Shown piece after piece: positions 44,229 to 55,262 of a stretch of DNA of 64,000 nt; position 1 is the first letter of the stretch; every line of letters starts with the position of its first letter. The position numbers and the translations under genes were made by a program. This DNA is from Isoetes taiwanensis. Lineage: Eukaryota > Streptophyta > Lycopodiopsida > Isoetales > Isoetaceae. The notes beneath the pieces are model-generated. The model made no database searches. It had not been told where the DNA came from and saw only the letters and a program-made list of their open reading frames with translations. Location: NCBI GenBank assembly GCA_021234155.1, contig JAJEKV010000002.1, positions 31,133,234 to 31,197,233 on the forward strand, in the 5' to 3' direction.

Positions 44229-47200
44229 AACTATGATAGGCCAAAGGATGCGTGCAAATGGTAAAAACTCAGGAGTCTTGTTGTTATTCAGTGTATATCC
44301 ACAGAACATATCTGTATTATAATAATAATAATATATAGTTGGAGAGGGAATAATGACTGCCACTGTTTTGAGACTGTTCTTGATTGGAAGCAAAGAAGGC
44401 AACCTCCTGTTGTAGGTGGGTATTATAAGTTACCCAAAGACTTCTGGGTGAATATGCAAAGTCTTTCGCAGATTGAATATCATCATGCATATGTAAAGTA
44501 CCTATATAATTATGCAGAAACGTACCGTAATAAATAATAAAGCTCATGTGTCTGTAACTAGAATTTACTAGTGTGCAAAACTGAGAAGATTGAGCAGACC
44601 GATCAAGTTGGATTCAGAACATGTTCAACCGAGGCATCACATGAAAATCTCGTGGCTACGCAATGAAGTCAACAATCGGATTTGGCGTTGTTTTCCTTCC
44701 ATATCTAGCAACTTTTTCTGTTGTGGAGCTCTCAAGCTTTGGATTCGCCAGAGTAGGATATCTTGCTTCCTATAGAAGCGGACTTCTTTGACATTTCTTC
44801 TATTTCTATGTGCATTGCTGCATACAGGCAATCCTTTTTCTTTCCCCTTGGATGAAGGAAATTTGCCTCTTATTAGCTGCATCGGAATAGAATGGTTCAT
44901 CTTCTCTTGAGATGGAATTTCATATGACACAGTAGATTTCGCAGTGAATCTGTACAAAAAACTCTATGATCTCTGTTTTAGGCCTACGAAAAACACACTC
45001 TATTTTCTTCAATCTTTGAATTCACTTTTACATCCAAGTGAAGAGGATAAGACACAAATTTACAAACCATCCCATGGCATAGAAATTCGGGCCATGAATT
45101 GCCACAATATTTGGCGACGCCATGGCAAAAAGGAGAGCATGAAGCTGCAAAATGAATTGTTGGAATGAGGAGCATGTCTAAAGCAGAAAAAAGACGCTAG
45201 TTTAAGCTAGGATCTGAGCAGAGTAAAATAGAAGATTTTGCCTGGTTGTTATAGTTGCCACTGGATTTTTGGCTCAAAATCTGCTATGTTGCCTAGTTGA
45301 TGTACTTGGTATTGATTCAGACTCCATCCTCATTTTGCCTTTTTTCTGGCTGGCCGATTTGTGGCCATATGAATGATTTGCCCCATAGAGGTCCATTTCG
45401 AGCTTGTTTGTGGCTCCTTTAACCGTTCTTAAGTTGTTAGTTTCCTTCTTTCCATTTTCGAATTGCTAAAGACTAGCCTCCAGCATCCATTGTTTTCGGA
45501 TCTATCGTAATGCAACCGATAATTGTTGCCATGTCATCAAGCAATCTAGAAATATTAATATGTTGACATTCATAGAATGCAGAATTCTGGATAATGATCT
45601 TCAACATTTTGGTCCCCTGATCTCTGAAATAGGATCTCACAAACTATCAATAGTTGCTCTAAAATTGCATTTAAGATGAGTCTTTGCTTTCTATCTTCTG
45701 CGTAGGATTTTGCTTGAAAAGAACATACTAGGTAGCACATGATTGTATCTTCTTTCATATTTGTGTATTCCATCGGAAGGTTGAGGTTGCTTATCAAGTT
45801 CCACAATTGGGTAATAATAGGTCCATAGGTCATAGTTTCTAAAACTCTTAAAAACCCAATGCACCATCCCATTCAAACTAACTGATTTAGAGGTTTAAAT
45901 GTTCTTGCCTATTAACTATTAGACTAGCATTTAACTTGACTCATCAGCAGATTATTTACTCGGAACATTTCATTTTGAAATCATGCCAAGTTTGTAAAGA
46001 GAAATGGCCGCCGCGATAAATTTCTTGTATATCATAATTGAAATGTATTGAAACATTTTAAACATGTTCTTGTATTGTTACTATCTTTTTGCTAATGCTA
46101 CATGTGATGCTGTGATGGGCATTAACTTAAGCAAATCGTTGATTTAAGAGCAAATATCAAAAAGGTAATATTATACAAAGCATTGCTCAAATTCTTACCT
46201 TTGAGATTCTTGCCTTTGAGTTGGAGCATTTGACATACATCCATGAGTTGAACAAATTGTTTCATAAAGTAAAAATGCATCTCGAGTAATTTGGAAGTTG
46301 GAACCCATGTTATTATGTGATAAAACTACTTGTGGTCATAATTTTCCATAACGGTTTTATGTTTTCTCAAATATATCAGTAGGGAGCCAATATGATAATT
46401 TTTGGAAAGGTGTTTTCCAAATAGCCATGTGGATGCTATTAGATCTGACGAAACTACGAATTTTAATACCTAACAGTAGCAAAAGATGAGGAAACTCTAG
46501 CAAAACCACTGCTAAGAAAAGTGAATATTCAAAAAATTATGCCATCATTTCACCTCGCTTCCATTATGGGTACATGCTTCTGAGGTAGTCGAAAATCATG
46601 AATAGTGGCTCAAAAACATTTTCTCTAGAAAATTCCAGCCTTATCCATATATAACGCGAAAGGCCAAATATTCCATGTACAAGGAATGCCCAGTCCCAGG
46701 GAAAAGGAGGATTTTTGAAACAGGCCATAGTTGGATCCCAAAACAATCCCTAGAATATGCCAGATCAAGGATGGAGGAATTTATACCTCACACCCCTATA
46801 TAGCAAAAAGCTCCCCATACGGCATCAAATACATATGGAAATATCTCCCTAATGCAAGCACATGATGTGACCGTTGCTGCCAAAGCAAACAACCTCTCCC
46901 ATGACATTAATTACCAATAGTAGAAATCCGTGCAAAAAAACATCTGCAAAGATCCCATGAGCAATATGAAAGATTGACATAACAGAATGGCTGGCATAGA
47001 ATGTGTAGCAAGTGCTGCATAATCAGACAAATTTGAAGACAAATGGAAAGTGCAAAAAATCCTGCAATTCCTGCAACTCGAACACAACAGTGGCAATACT
47101 CTTATCATAATAGTTGACAATTCCTATTTATTCTGCAATACAAATAGTAGACTGCATGCTGGCTCTCTCCCAGCAGTGTTCTTACCAAAGGCCAACTTTC

Positions 47201-47238
47201 AGAAAATGACACCCTATGACTCACCAAGGCCTTTTGCA
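44229..47238. other. minE 3' flank and AT-rich block, unit 2
   Basis: Includes a TAA microsatellite (44317-44332). A plus frame at 44944-45168 (NLYKKLYDLCFRPTKNTLYF) and minus frames at 44637-44957 and 45691-45876 are open here but partly broken in unit 1. None has a domain I know. The phrase GATCAAGTTGGATTC near 44602 is the empty site of the Pack-MULE. Confidence 0.45.
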
Positions 47239-47242
47239 ACGA

Positions 47243-47520
47243 GGGTCAAAGCATGGAGGTGAGGGGCATTTTTGTGTCGCGACCACTGATTGCTTAGTGG
47301 GTGCTTTTGGGACATTTTCTTTGTATTTTTGAAAAATATTTTTATTTTATTTTTTTGATATTTTTCCCTGAAACATATTAACATTACACCTCGGAATACA
47401 AAATCTCAGCCTCAAAGGAGTTATAGAAAAAAAGATAAAAATAAGTAAGTTTTTTCAATCTTTTGGGTGCTTAGGGGTGCTTGGTTGGCTTGAAATGCCC
47501 CCCACTCCATGCTTTCACCC
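47243..47520. mobile_element. 278-bp MITE with 4-bp duplication
   Basis: Inverted ends GGGTCAAAGCATGGAGGTGA and GGGTGAAAGCATGGAGTGGG extend about 27 bp. The duplication is ACGA (47239-47242 and 47521-47524). Unit 1 keeps the unfilled GCAACGAACCATC site near 32884. The interior is AT-rich with no coding. The superfamily is unclear from a 4-bp duplication. Confidence 0.85.
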
Positions 47521-48950
47521 ACGAACCATCATTCATTTAATTTCGGTTTATGTCGGAAAAATTGTGTCATTTTGGGTATGCCACTTTTCGTCGCGTGGCT
47601 TTTTTTACGTCAAATTGGGCGCCTCCTTCCTAAACTAACTCAAATTTTTTTCCCTCGTAGCATTTCCCTCAGATGTTTTTTTAACCTTTCTTCTATTGTG
47701 CACCAAAATTTTTCATGCCTCTTTTCTTCCGCGTTTTCTCTCTGCGCCACCTCAGGCCTCAAAACTCAGACCTGCCTTTCGGAGCTCTAGTGATAGCATA
47801 CTTTGCTATGGGCGAAAAGCCAAAGAGCGAGTGGCCCGAAATGGCGAATCGAGAAAGGGGCTGCCGGATTTTGAGCATGGGTCGTGGGTGAGCTGGCGGG
47901 CGGAAAATCCGGAGGAGATCTGGCGAAGCGGTGGCATGAGCAAAGGCAATTGGATTTTGAGCGAGCTGGCGGATTTGGAAGCGAGGAACCAGCCGGATTT
48001 TGGCGAGAGCAGCGGATTTGGGGCATGGGCAGCCGTATTTTGGATGGAAACAACAGGATATGGCACATGCTATAGCTCCTTTCAAAAGGTTTTTTTGTAA
48101 GAGCTCCACTGCCTTGCAATCTTAATCTTTATTGCTTTCTTCCTAGAGTTTATTTTAACCTAATAGGCTAGTTCTTGGTCTTTGGTTCTTAATTTGCTTG
48201 CAGCTGGATAATGATTTTTCTGGAAAACCCAAGCAGAGACATGCAATGGGCTACAAAGAAACTCTGTTTGTAGACCTTTGTCATCTGAAAATCAACAATT
48301 CTTTGCAGAAGTAAGCTTCTGGTATGGTAAATACTCTGCATTTTGGATTTTACAAAGCCAAAGTATCTTCTTGGCGAGCATCGTAGTCAATTGAAAAGCT
48401 TGAAGACTACAAAATGGTGTTTTCACATATATACAATAGGCAAATTGATTGGATTCCCTGAGCTTTACATGCAAAGTACTACCCTGCAGTTGAATTAAAG
48501 CCCCTTGGTCAGATCTTCTATAGCATAGGAGTCAAAGCTTCAAAGCCCCAAATCAGTGTTTTTAGTTAATGAGAAATAGGATATTGAGCATCTTTTGGGA
48601 TTTGATTGACTATTAGACTGATTTTGTGAGTTTATCTGATTTGGAAAGAATAGCTCAAAGCTATTTTTTAGAAGTAATAGATCATGAAGGCAGGTTAATT
48701 CACGCTTGGCGTGAATTACCAAAATCAAACAGTGTGATTCCGTGCTCCTTTTTTGCTAAATATACCTTGCCAAAGCACGCTTGGCGTGCATTACTGCTGC
48801 AATGTATGAGAAAAAGGCGCTCCTATATTTCATCTTAATGGAACATACTCCTGATGGTTTAAGGAAAAAAAAGACTACTGTTGTATTTTATTTGAGAAAT
48901 AAATGTCTCATAAAGGTTTTATTGGGCTATTTGTTTCTTGTATTGCTATA
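47521..48950. other. Unit 2 block between MITE and copia
   Basis: Matches 32885-33670 and 34385-34925 in unit 1. A 134-codon frame at 47696-48100 lies in a GC-rich part where the unit 1 copy has a different frame, so it is not called. The small frame 48626-48838 matches the hypothetical at 34543-34812. Confidence 0.4.
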
Positions 48951-48955
48951 GTAAC

Positions 48956-49444
48956 TGTTATTGCAACAAGACAAATACAAATACTGCTATTAGATGGATC
49001 ACCAAGGTAAGACTATGAACTTAAGTTAAATGCTTAAGTTTAACCAATACACATCATAGATTGCAATAAAATATTGAATTCAATGAATATTGTTTCTTAT
49101 CACTTCGACAGCCCAAGCATCCGATACATTTCGGATTCCACTTCCTGCAACCTCCCGCTCACAGATCAATCCGATTCTCCTTATTATAGCTTAGGCGGCA
49201 CCGACCATTAAGAACTTTCTTATCTGGACAAGCTCCTTGGCCTAGTCCTATTCGACCGAGATCCTGTATTTTCGAACCTTTAAACCATTGAAAAATGTCA
49301 CCACTAACCTTGAACCATTGAAGTGTCGTCATATAGAAATAATGGCGAACTGTAGACAAATGAGGAAACCCTTAGGAAGATTAGCCATGTCCCTATATCG
49401 TTGCCTTTTGCTGAAGAATTATAACATGAACCAAAACTTCAACA
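48956..49444 (-). repeat. 3' LTR of copia element
   Basis: 489 bp, TG...CA on the minus strand. It lacks about 9 bp near 49090 that the 5' LTR has. Confidence 0.95.
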
Positions 49445-49454
49445 CTCTCCCTTT
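49445..49454 (-). other. Polypurine tract of copia element
   Basis: Minus strand GAAAGGGAGAG directly before the 3' LTR; the priming site for plus-strand DNA synthesis. Two further GCAGGGAGAG tracts lie in the 80-bp tandem duplication at 49528-49687. Confidence 0.8.
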
Positions 49455-49527
49455 CATGTTATAATGATTACAGCAGCTCAATTTGCTTCAAATTTCCTTA
49501 CTGCAAAACATGATTGCAATTTGAATA

Positions 49528-49687
49528 ATACTCTGTTCTGTTCAATGCACTTATTGTCTGTTCATTAAGAACATAATTCGCTCTCCCTGCATGCCATAAT
49601 CTCTGCAATACTCTATTCTGTTCAGTGCTCTTATTGTTTGTTCATTAAGAACGTAATTCACTCTCCCTGCATGCTATAATCTCTGCA
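49528..49687 (-). repeat. 80-bp tandem duplication in copia 3' end
   Basis: The segment with GTTCATTAAGAAC, CTCTCCCTGCATG and ATAATCTCTGCAA occurs twice with a period of 80 bp, between the RNase H stop and the purine tract. Each copy carries a purine run on the coding strand. Confidence 0.85.
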
Positions 49688-51751
49688 ACTTATCAAGCTT
49701 CTTAACAGTTTAAACTTACTGTCTGCCAGCGCCTTTGTCAGAATGTCAGCCACTTGTTGATTTGTACTCACATACTTGACCTGAATAATGTTCCTGTTTA
49801 CTAAATCTCGTATAAAATGCATCTCCAACTCTATATGTTTTGTCCTTTCATGTAATACCGGATTTTTAGTCATAGCTATGCAACTTGTGCTGTCAGACTG
49901 TAATATTAATGGTTCTCTCTGCTTCATTCCAAGTTCAGCAAGCAATCTTCTGATCCAAACGAGCTCCTTGGCTGCTAAAGTTGTTGCTGCGTACTCTGCT
50001 TCGGCAGAAGACATAGCTATTGAGTGCTGTTTTTTACATTTCCAAGAAATAGGTCCTCCTCCTAGTAAAAAGATAAATCCGGAAGTTGACTTTCTTTCAT
50101 CTAAATCTCCAGCCCAATCAGAGTCACAGAAAGCTTTGAGATCTAGATTTTCAGAATTGAATGTAATGCCATAATTCCTTGTACCTTTAAGATACTTCAA
50201 TATCCTTTTAGCAGCTTGCCAATGACTAATTCCTGGATTATTACAATATCTGCTTAATAGATTGACCGCATATGCTATGTCTGGTCTTGTACAATTTGCT
50301 AGATACATCAAGCAGCCTATTAACTCCCTGTATGGATATTTTTGTGCCTCTGCTCTTTCCTTTTCTGTACTTGGACATTGTTTACCCGAGATCATATTCC
50401 CTAGTACCATTGGCGTGTTTACTGGCTTACACTCCTCCATATGAAATCTTTTCAATATTCCTGCAACATTTTGACCTTGATAAAGTGATAAGATCTTACT
50501 CTCCTTGTCTCTATGAACCTCTATTCCCAGAAATTTCTTTAATGGTCCTAAATCCGTCATTTGAAACCTGTCTTTCAGAATTGTTTTACACCTCTTCAAA
50601 ATCTCTGTATTACTGCTGACCATGATGTTGTCATCAACATACAATGCGATATAACAAATATCTGATTTGTCCCTGAAAACATAGACGTTCCCATCATCTT
50701 TGAGTTTAACAAATCCATGCTCTTTAAGAAAGGTATCCATACAAAGATACCACTGCCTGGGAGACTGCTTGAGACCATAAACGGCTCGTTTCAATCTCCA
50801 AACTTTATTTTTCTCCTGCTCAAACCCAGGTGGCTGCCTCATATAAATTTCTTCTTCTAATTTGGCATTAAGAAAGGCTGTATTTACATCCATATGATGT
50901 ATTTCCAGTCCTCTTGCATTGGCTAAGGCCAATAGCACTCGCAGGCTAGTCATTTTCACTATTGGTGAGTATGTATCGTCATAGTCAACCCCTTGCTTTT
51001 GTGTGAAACCCTGTGCAACCAGTCTCGCTTTGTGTTTAATAATCTTCCCATCCGTTCCCTGTTTGATTCTAAAAACCCATTTGCATCCAACTACATTCTT
51101 GCCTTTGGGTAATTCCACCGTTTCATATGTTTGAGTTCTTCTGAATGCCTTTAACTCCTCCTCCATAGCCTCCTTCCATTCTGTTGCATCAGCTGCTTGC
51201 ATTGCCTCATCATAGCTTTTAGGAGCCTCAGTATCTAATATTGCCAGAATTTCTACAAGATTTAGGTCAGCAGTCTCTTGCCTTAATCTTTTGCTTCTCC
51301 CAAATGTATCCCTGCCAAATTCGTCAGTGTTCACTTTAGCCTCATCTTGCAATATTTGCGCATGTGTCCTTCTTCCACGAACTTGTCTTGTTTGTGTTGA
51401 TAGACTGTCTTCTTTATCAGTTTCGGCATCACCTTGAGTTGATGGTTCAGCTGTGTTTTCCTTCTCCTGCACACTAGTTTCGTCCTTCTCCTGCACACTG
51501 GTTTCAGACAATTTAATATCATCGTCATCTATTAATGCATTGTCTGGTTTTTGTTCTATTATCATGTCTTGGAGATCTTCCTTCTGTTTATTAATTTCAG
51601 AGATAACTTTATTACCCTTGTAATAATTTTTCTCATCAAAAGAGACATCCCTGCTCACTAATAATTTTCTACTAACTGGATCATACAATCTATATGCCTT
51701 AGATTCATCATCGTAGCCCACTAAGTATGCAATTCTTGCACGATCATCCAA
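49658..51751 (-). CDS. Copia reverse transcriptase and RNase H
   Basis: 697 codons. The reverse transcriptase begins around residue 205 (WKEAMEEELKAF...TYETVELPKGKNVVGCKWVF), with ALYVDDNIMVSS carrying the catalytic YVDD. RNase H follows, with KAFCDSDWAGDLDERKSTSG, the EAEYAA segment and LQSDSTSC, its acidic residues in place. It continues from the integrase frame and is separated from it only by a TGA at 51758-51760, so the upstream edge is the C-terminal integrase region and not a true start. It copies element RNA into DNA in cytoplasmic virus-like particles. The frame is intact. Confidence 0.93.
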   Translation of the reverse strand: MDDRARIAYLVGYDDESKAYRLYDPVSRKLLVSRDVSFDEKNYYKGNKVISEINKQKEDLQDMIIEQKPDNALIDDDDIKLSETSVQEKDETSVQEKENTAEPSTQGDAETDKEDSLSTQTRQVRGRRTHAQILQDEAKVNTDEFGRDTFGRSKRLRQETADLNLVEILAILDTEAPKSYDEAMQAADATEWKEAMEEELKAFRRTQTYETVELPKGKNVVGCKWVFRIKQGTDGKIIKHKARLVAQGFTQKQGVDYDDTYSPIVKMTSLRVLLALANARGLEIHHMDVNTAFLNAKLEEEIYMRQPPGFEQEKNKVWRLKRAVYGLKQSPRQWYLCMDTFLKEHGFVKLKDDGNVYVFRDKSDICYIALYVDDNIMVSSNTEILKRCKTILKDRFQMTDLGPLKKFLGIEVHRDKESKILSLYQGQNVAGILKRFHMEECKPVNTPMVLGNMISGKQCPSTEKERAEAQKYPYRELIGCLMYLANCTRPDIAYAVNLLSRYCNNPGISHWQAAKRILKYLKGTRNYGITFNSENLDLKAFCDSDWAGDLDERKSTSGFIFLLGGGPISWKCKKQHSIAMSSAEAEYAATTLAAKELVWIRRLLAELGMKQREPLILQSDSTSCIAMTKNPVLHERTKHIELEMHFIRDLVNRNIIQVKYVSTNQQVADILTKALADSKFKLLRSLISCRDYSMQGE

Positions 51752-51757
51752 CTTAAG

Positions 51758-52588
51758 TCATTTCTCCTTTGGAATATGTACAAAACATAGGCAACCGTAT
51801 GTTTTTAAATAACTATAATCTGGCCTTTTTCCAGACCAAAGCATTTCTGGTATACAACCTCTTATGCTTGCTGATGGCAGCATATTTTGCACACGTACAG
51901 CAGTTCTTACTGCTTCTTCCCACAAGAAATTAGGAAGCCCTGTCTGCTTCAACATTGCTCTAACTGCATTCAATATTGTTCTATTCTTTCTTTCTGCAAT
52001 CCCGTTCTGCTGAGGAGAATTCCTACAAGTTAATTGTCTCTTAATCCCTTTTTCTCTACAATACCTTCTAAATTCCCTGGACAGATATTCTCCTCCTCTA
52101 TCTGACCGTACACACTTGATTTTTTTTCCGGTTTCAAGCTCTACTTCTGCTGCAAACTGTTTAAAAGCTTCAAAAGCCTCATCTTTAGTTCTCAAGCAAA
52201 CACACTTGGTTTTTCTACTGAAATCGTCTATAAAGGTAATAAAATATCGTTTACCTGTGATACTCCTTACGTTTAACGGCCCACAGAGATCAGTGTGAAC
52301 TAATCCCAATACTTCGTTTGCTCTTTTCTGAGATTTTACAAATGGTAATCTTGTATGTTTACCAAGCATGCATCCATAACATATATTTTCTCCTGTACTC
52401 TGTTCTGAGGACTCGATCAGACCTTGTTTAATCATTGATTCTATATTTCTTGTACTTGCATGACAAAGCCTTTCATGCCATATACTTATACTTGGTACTA
52501 TTACTGTGTTTACAGCAGTTACACAATTGTTTTCCAGTCCAAATAAATTTCCCACACGTTTACCAAGAAACTTTATCTCATTATTCAA
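51758..52588 (-). CDS. Copia integrase
   Basis: 276 codons. The GAG-pre-integrase zinc finger is HERLCH...CYGC. The catalytic core DDE is visible as HTDLCGP, VRSDRGGEY and NGIAERKNRT. It ends at a TGA (51758-51760) immediately before the reverse transcriptase frame. The N-terminal edge overlaps the protease frame by 4 nt after a 1-nt phase change near 52590. It inserts the element into host DNA. Single-polyprotein copia elements do not need these breaks, so they are mutations or read errors. Confidence 0.9.
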   Translation of the reverse strand: MNNEIKFLGKRVGNLFGLENNCVTAVNTVIVPSISIWHERLCHASTRNIESMIKQGLIESSEQSTGENICYGCMLGKHTRLPFVKSQKRANEVLGLVHTDLCGPLNVRSITGKRYFITFIDDFSRKTKCVCLRTKDEAFEAFKQFAAEVELETGKKIKCVRSDRGGEYLSREFRRYCREKGIKRQLTCRNSPQQNGIAERKNRTILNAVRAMLKQTGLPNFLWEEAVRTAVRVQNMLPSASIRGCIPEMLWSGKRPDYSYLKTYGCLCFVHIPKEK

Positions 52589-53035
52589 AGATACAGTACA
52601 TTAACAACTGTATAGCCCATATCAACTAGTTGGCTGATAGAAATGAGATTCCTAACAAGTGTAGGCACACATAAAACTTCCTTTAACATGACTGGTTTTC
52701 CATCCAAATCGAAAAGCTCAAGAATTCCAACACCTTGTACTTTTTGCAACTTCCCGTTTCCGAGCTTGACAAATCCAGTTTTGTTCTTATCCTCTTCCTT
52801 AAGTAACTCAGTTGAACCTGTCACAGTCTTTTCTGCTCCACTATCTAAGAGCCACATATTTCCTTTTCCATTAGATTTCTTATTTTCAGAAATTGACAAA
52901 ATACACTCATTATTTACCTCAACGTCTTCATCTTCCTCAATATCTTCTTTGTTAGAGTCTTGTGTAAAGTTTACGGATGCAGATTGCCTTCCAGTACCCC
53001 TGCCACGTCCTCTAAATGCTCCTCTTCCTCGGTTT
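52585..53035 (-). CDS. Copia protease and gag tail
   Basis: Aspartic protease with active site WLLDSGAEKTVTG, followed by a typical hydrophobic region ending in LVRNLISISQL. Reading upstream in the same frame, an Arg/Gly-rich stretch (RGRGAFRGRGRG) and an acidic linker join it to the end of gag. The phase change from gag lies near 53035. The segment with a Met start is 52585-52899. Confidence 0.85.
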
Positions 53036-53903
53036 GACTACACCTGTTTGCAAAGTGTCCTCGTCCACCACAATTGTAACATTCAATCTCTTTCAGTTTA
53101 GGACAGTCTGCCTTTAAGTGTCCATAAAGTCGACAATGAAAACATGGCCCTACCTGCCCCTTTTCTTTTATCTCAGATCTATCCTTAGAGCTACTTCCTC
53201 TAAACTTACTTTTACCAGTATACAAAATTTCTGTATTATCATTGTCATCATCAACCAGTACCTTATGCTGTTCAAACTCCGTTCTAATCATTTCTTCTGC
53301 TGCCTCGCGTGTTTTAGCAACATTTCGTATCAAGGTTGCTAGCTGCTTGTTCCCTTCCACAGATCGTGCAACATGCAATAATTTTTGCTGCTCACTTAAC
53401 ATCACACCTGCACCTTCAAGATCAGCAACAATGTTATCAAAATTAGAGAAGAATTTTGTTAAGTCATCCTCTTCTCTAAGCCTTAACTTCCTCAATTCTT
53501 TCTCCAGAAGATCAATCTGCGATGAAGATTTTTCCTCATAGTGTTTCAACAAATATTTCCAGATTTCTCCAGGAGATTTGCCCCTTACTTTTAACAGAAT
53601 AGATGCTCCAACCTTACTGGTTAAAATGGCATAAGCCTCCTTCAACTTGGCTGTCTTATTGACCTCACTGGTTGCAGTAACTTCCATACTACCTTCTGCA
53701 GATTCATTGTCGGATGTAATGCTTTGTCTTCTCCCTGCAATAGTACTAGTCACAACATTAGAATCATTGTTCTCATGCAACAATTCCCATAGATTCTCAT
53801 TTTCTAAAACATTTTTAATCTGTTCCTTCCATATCTGAAACCCGGGTCCTCCTTCATATACCTTGATGTTCTGTAGCAAAGATGCTCCAAATCTACTTGA
53901 CAT
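52971..53903 (-). CDS. Copia gag
   Basis: The start chosen is the ATG at 53903 (MSSRFGASLLQNIKVYEG), because the frame upstream of it is the primer-binding site. A copia-type gag domain (FQIWKEQIKNVL, EKELRKLRLREED) is followed by two CCHC zinc knuckles, CFHCRLYGHLKADC and CYNCGGRGHFANRC. Two knuckles are fewer seen in copia than one. Shortly after the second knuckle the frame shifts by one nucleotide near 53035, so the last 20 residues here are probably out of frame. It forms the nucleocapsid of the virus-like particle. Confidence 0.9.
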   Translation of the reverse strand: MSSRFGASLLQNIKVYEGGPGFQIWKEQIKNVLENENLWELLHENNDSNVVTSTIAGRRQSITSDNESAEGSMEVTATSEVNKTAKLKEAYAILTSKVGASILLKVRGKSPGEIWKYLLKHYEEKSSSQIDLLEKELRKLRLREEDDLTKFFSNFDNIVADLEGAGVMLSEQQKLLHVARSVEGNKQLATLIRNVAKTREAAEEMIRTEFEQHKVLVDDDNDNTEILYTGKSKFRGSSSKDRSEIKEKGQVGPCFHCRLYGHLKADCPKLKEIECYNCGGRGHFANRCSQTEEEEHLEDVAGVLEGNLHP

Positions 53904-53909
53904 CTTAAC

Positions 53910-53924
53910 TGGCTCTGATACCAA
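53910..53924 (-). other. Primer-binding site of copia element
   Basis: Minus strand TTGGTATCAGAGCCAG directly abuts the 5' LTR; complementary to initiator Met-tRNA. Confidence 0.9.
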
Positions 53925-54422
53925 TGTTATTGCAACAAGACAAATACAAATACTGCTATTAGATGGATCACCAAGGTAAGACTATGAACTTAAGTTAAAT
54001 GCTTAAGTTTAACCAATACACATCATAGATTACAATAAAATATTGAATTCAATGAACTATAATGTTATTGTTTCTTATCACTTCGACAGCCCAAGCATCC
54101 GATACATTTCGGATTCCACTTCCTGCAACCTCCCGCTCACAGATCAATCCGATTCTCCTTATTATAGCTTAGGCGGCACCGACCATTAAGAACTTTCTTA
54201 TCTGGACAAGCTCCTTGGCCTAGTCCTATTCGACCGAGATCCTGTATTTTCGAACCTTTAAACCATTGAAAAATGTCACCACTAACCTTGAACCATTGAA
54301 GTGTCGTCATATAGAAATAATGGCGAACTGTAGACAAATGAGGAAACCCTTAGGAAGATTAGCCATGTCCCTATATCGTTGCCTTTTGCTGAAGAATTAT
54401 AACATGAACCAAAACTTCAACA
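53925..54422 (-). repeat. 5' LTR of copia element
   Basis: 498 bp, starting TGTTGAAG and ending AATAACA on the minus strand. It should contain the element promoter; no TATA box was fixed. Confidence 0.95.
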
Positions 54423-54704
54423 GTAACTTCAATTTGACTTAGTTCCATGGGTTTTTAGTGAGATATTTGTTGAAATAATATTTACATATCTCAATATAAA
54501 ATCAATAATAATTTCCGTTATTATATTGTGTATATGAATGTGCTATTGTTTGCAAATGCTAATCAAACATCAATTTCCTTCCTGTATTTAATATAATAAT
54601 CAAAATGTCTACTAAATATGGATCAAACCTTGTAATCTTGCATAACAGCATGTCAAGCACCACAACATTATATTAAATAAGGGGTTTGCAAAAGTGGCAT
54701 GCTT

Positions 54705-54840
54705 TTGGAACAGACATAATCCCAATTTAAATGAATGATGGTTAACGTGGGATTTGAACCCACTAATCCAGGGTTCCGTCTCACCATCAGGCCAAAATTA
54801 AGACTTTGCAACAGGATTTCGAACCATAAGAAGTTTGGCA
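54705..54840 (-). mobile_element. tRNA-derived SINE, unit 2 copy
   Basis: Same element as at 35215-35345. The B-box complement is at 54750-54760 and the A-box complement at 54784-54794. Confidence 0.5.
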
Positions 54841-55262
54841 CAAAAGAAAAATATAAGCAGACAACTCTATCCCTGGCAAATAACACTTTTCGTTGCTAAT
54901 CGGTTAAGAAAGGATGGTTCAATGCATAGTTGAATGCTTGATTTTCATCCCCTTTTCACCTCTTATCTTATCTTATCTTCAACAAGGACCATAAATAAAG
55001 TGTAAATGAAAAAAAAAGGATAACTTATTTAAGGAGACTATGCTCAAACAAAACCCATGTTCTCAACCCTCGTCTAACCTATAGGCAAAAAAACACGAGG
55101 CAACAACATGAATTAAGTCCCCTAGTTTTCAAATTCATGCCCACGTAGATAAGTCAATACAAAGGAATCTTCTCACACAAATTCTTCTTTATTAAGTCGT
55201 GCATTTCAAGAAAATCTTTTGCACCATTCTAAAATATGTAAATCCGCCCTTGCTTGAATACG

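Larger units (their letters stand above)
48956..54422 (-). mobile_element. Nearly intact Ty1/copia retrotransposon
   Basis: A 5467-bp element on the minus strand. The 5' LTR is 53925-54422 and the 3' LTR is 48956-49444, with a perfect 5-bp duplication GTAAC (48951-48955 and 54423-54427). Unit 1 has the empty site near 34928. Order gag, protease, integrase, reverse transcriptase-RNase H is the copia order. The primer site complementary to initiator Met-tRNA touches the 5' LTR. The LTRs are almost identical, differing mainly by a gap of about 9 bp, so insertion is recent. Two frame changes and one stop separate the four frames. Confidence 0.97.
35758..55262. repeat. Tandem unit 2 of the P450-minE segment
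   Basis: Starts with GAGTAAGTCGGGGAAGGCCG, as does unit 3 at 56048. After removing the pogo-like element (35818-39903), the 278-bp MITE (47243-47520) and the copia element (48956-54422), about 9.6 kb remains in the same order as unit 1. It is the only unit with an intact minE. Confidence 0.85.

Noticed and set aside
49788-53838. Plus-strand frames up to 152 codons inside the copia element
   Set aside because: Antisense shadows of gag and pol.
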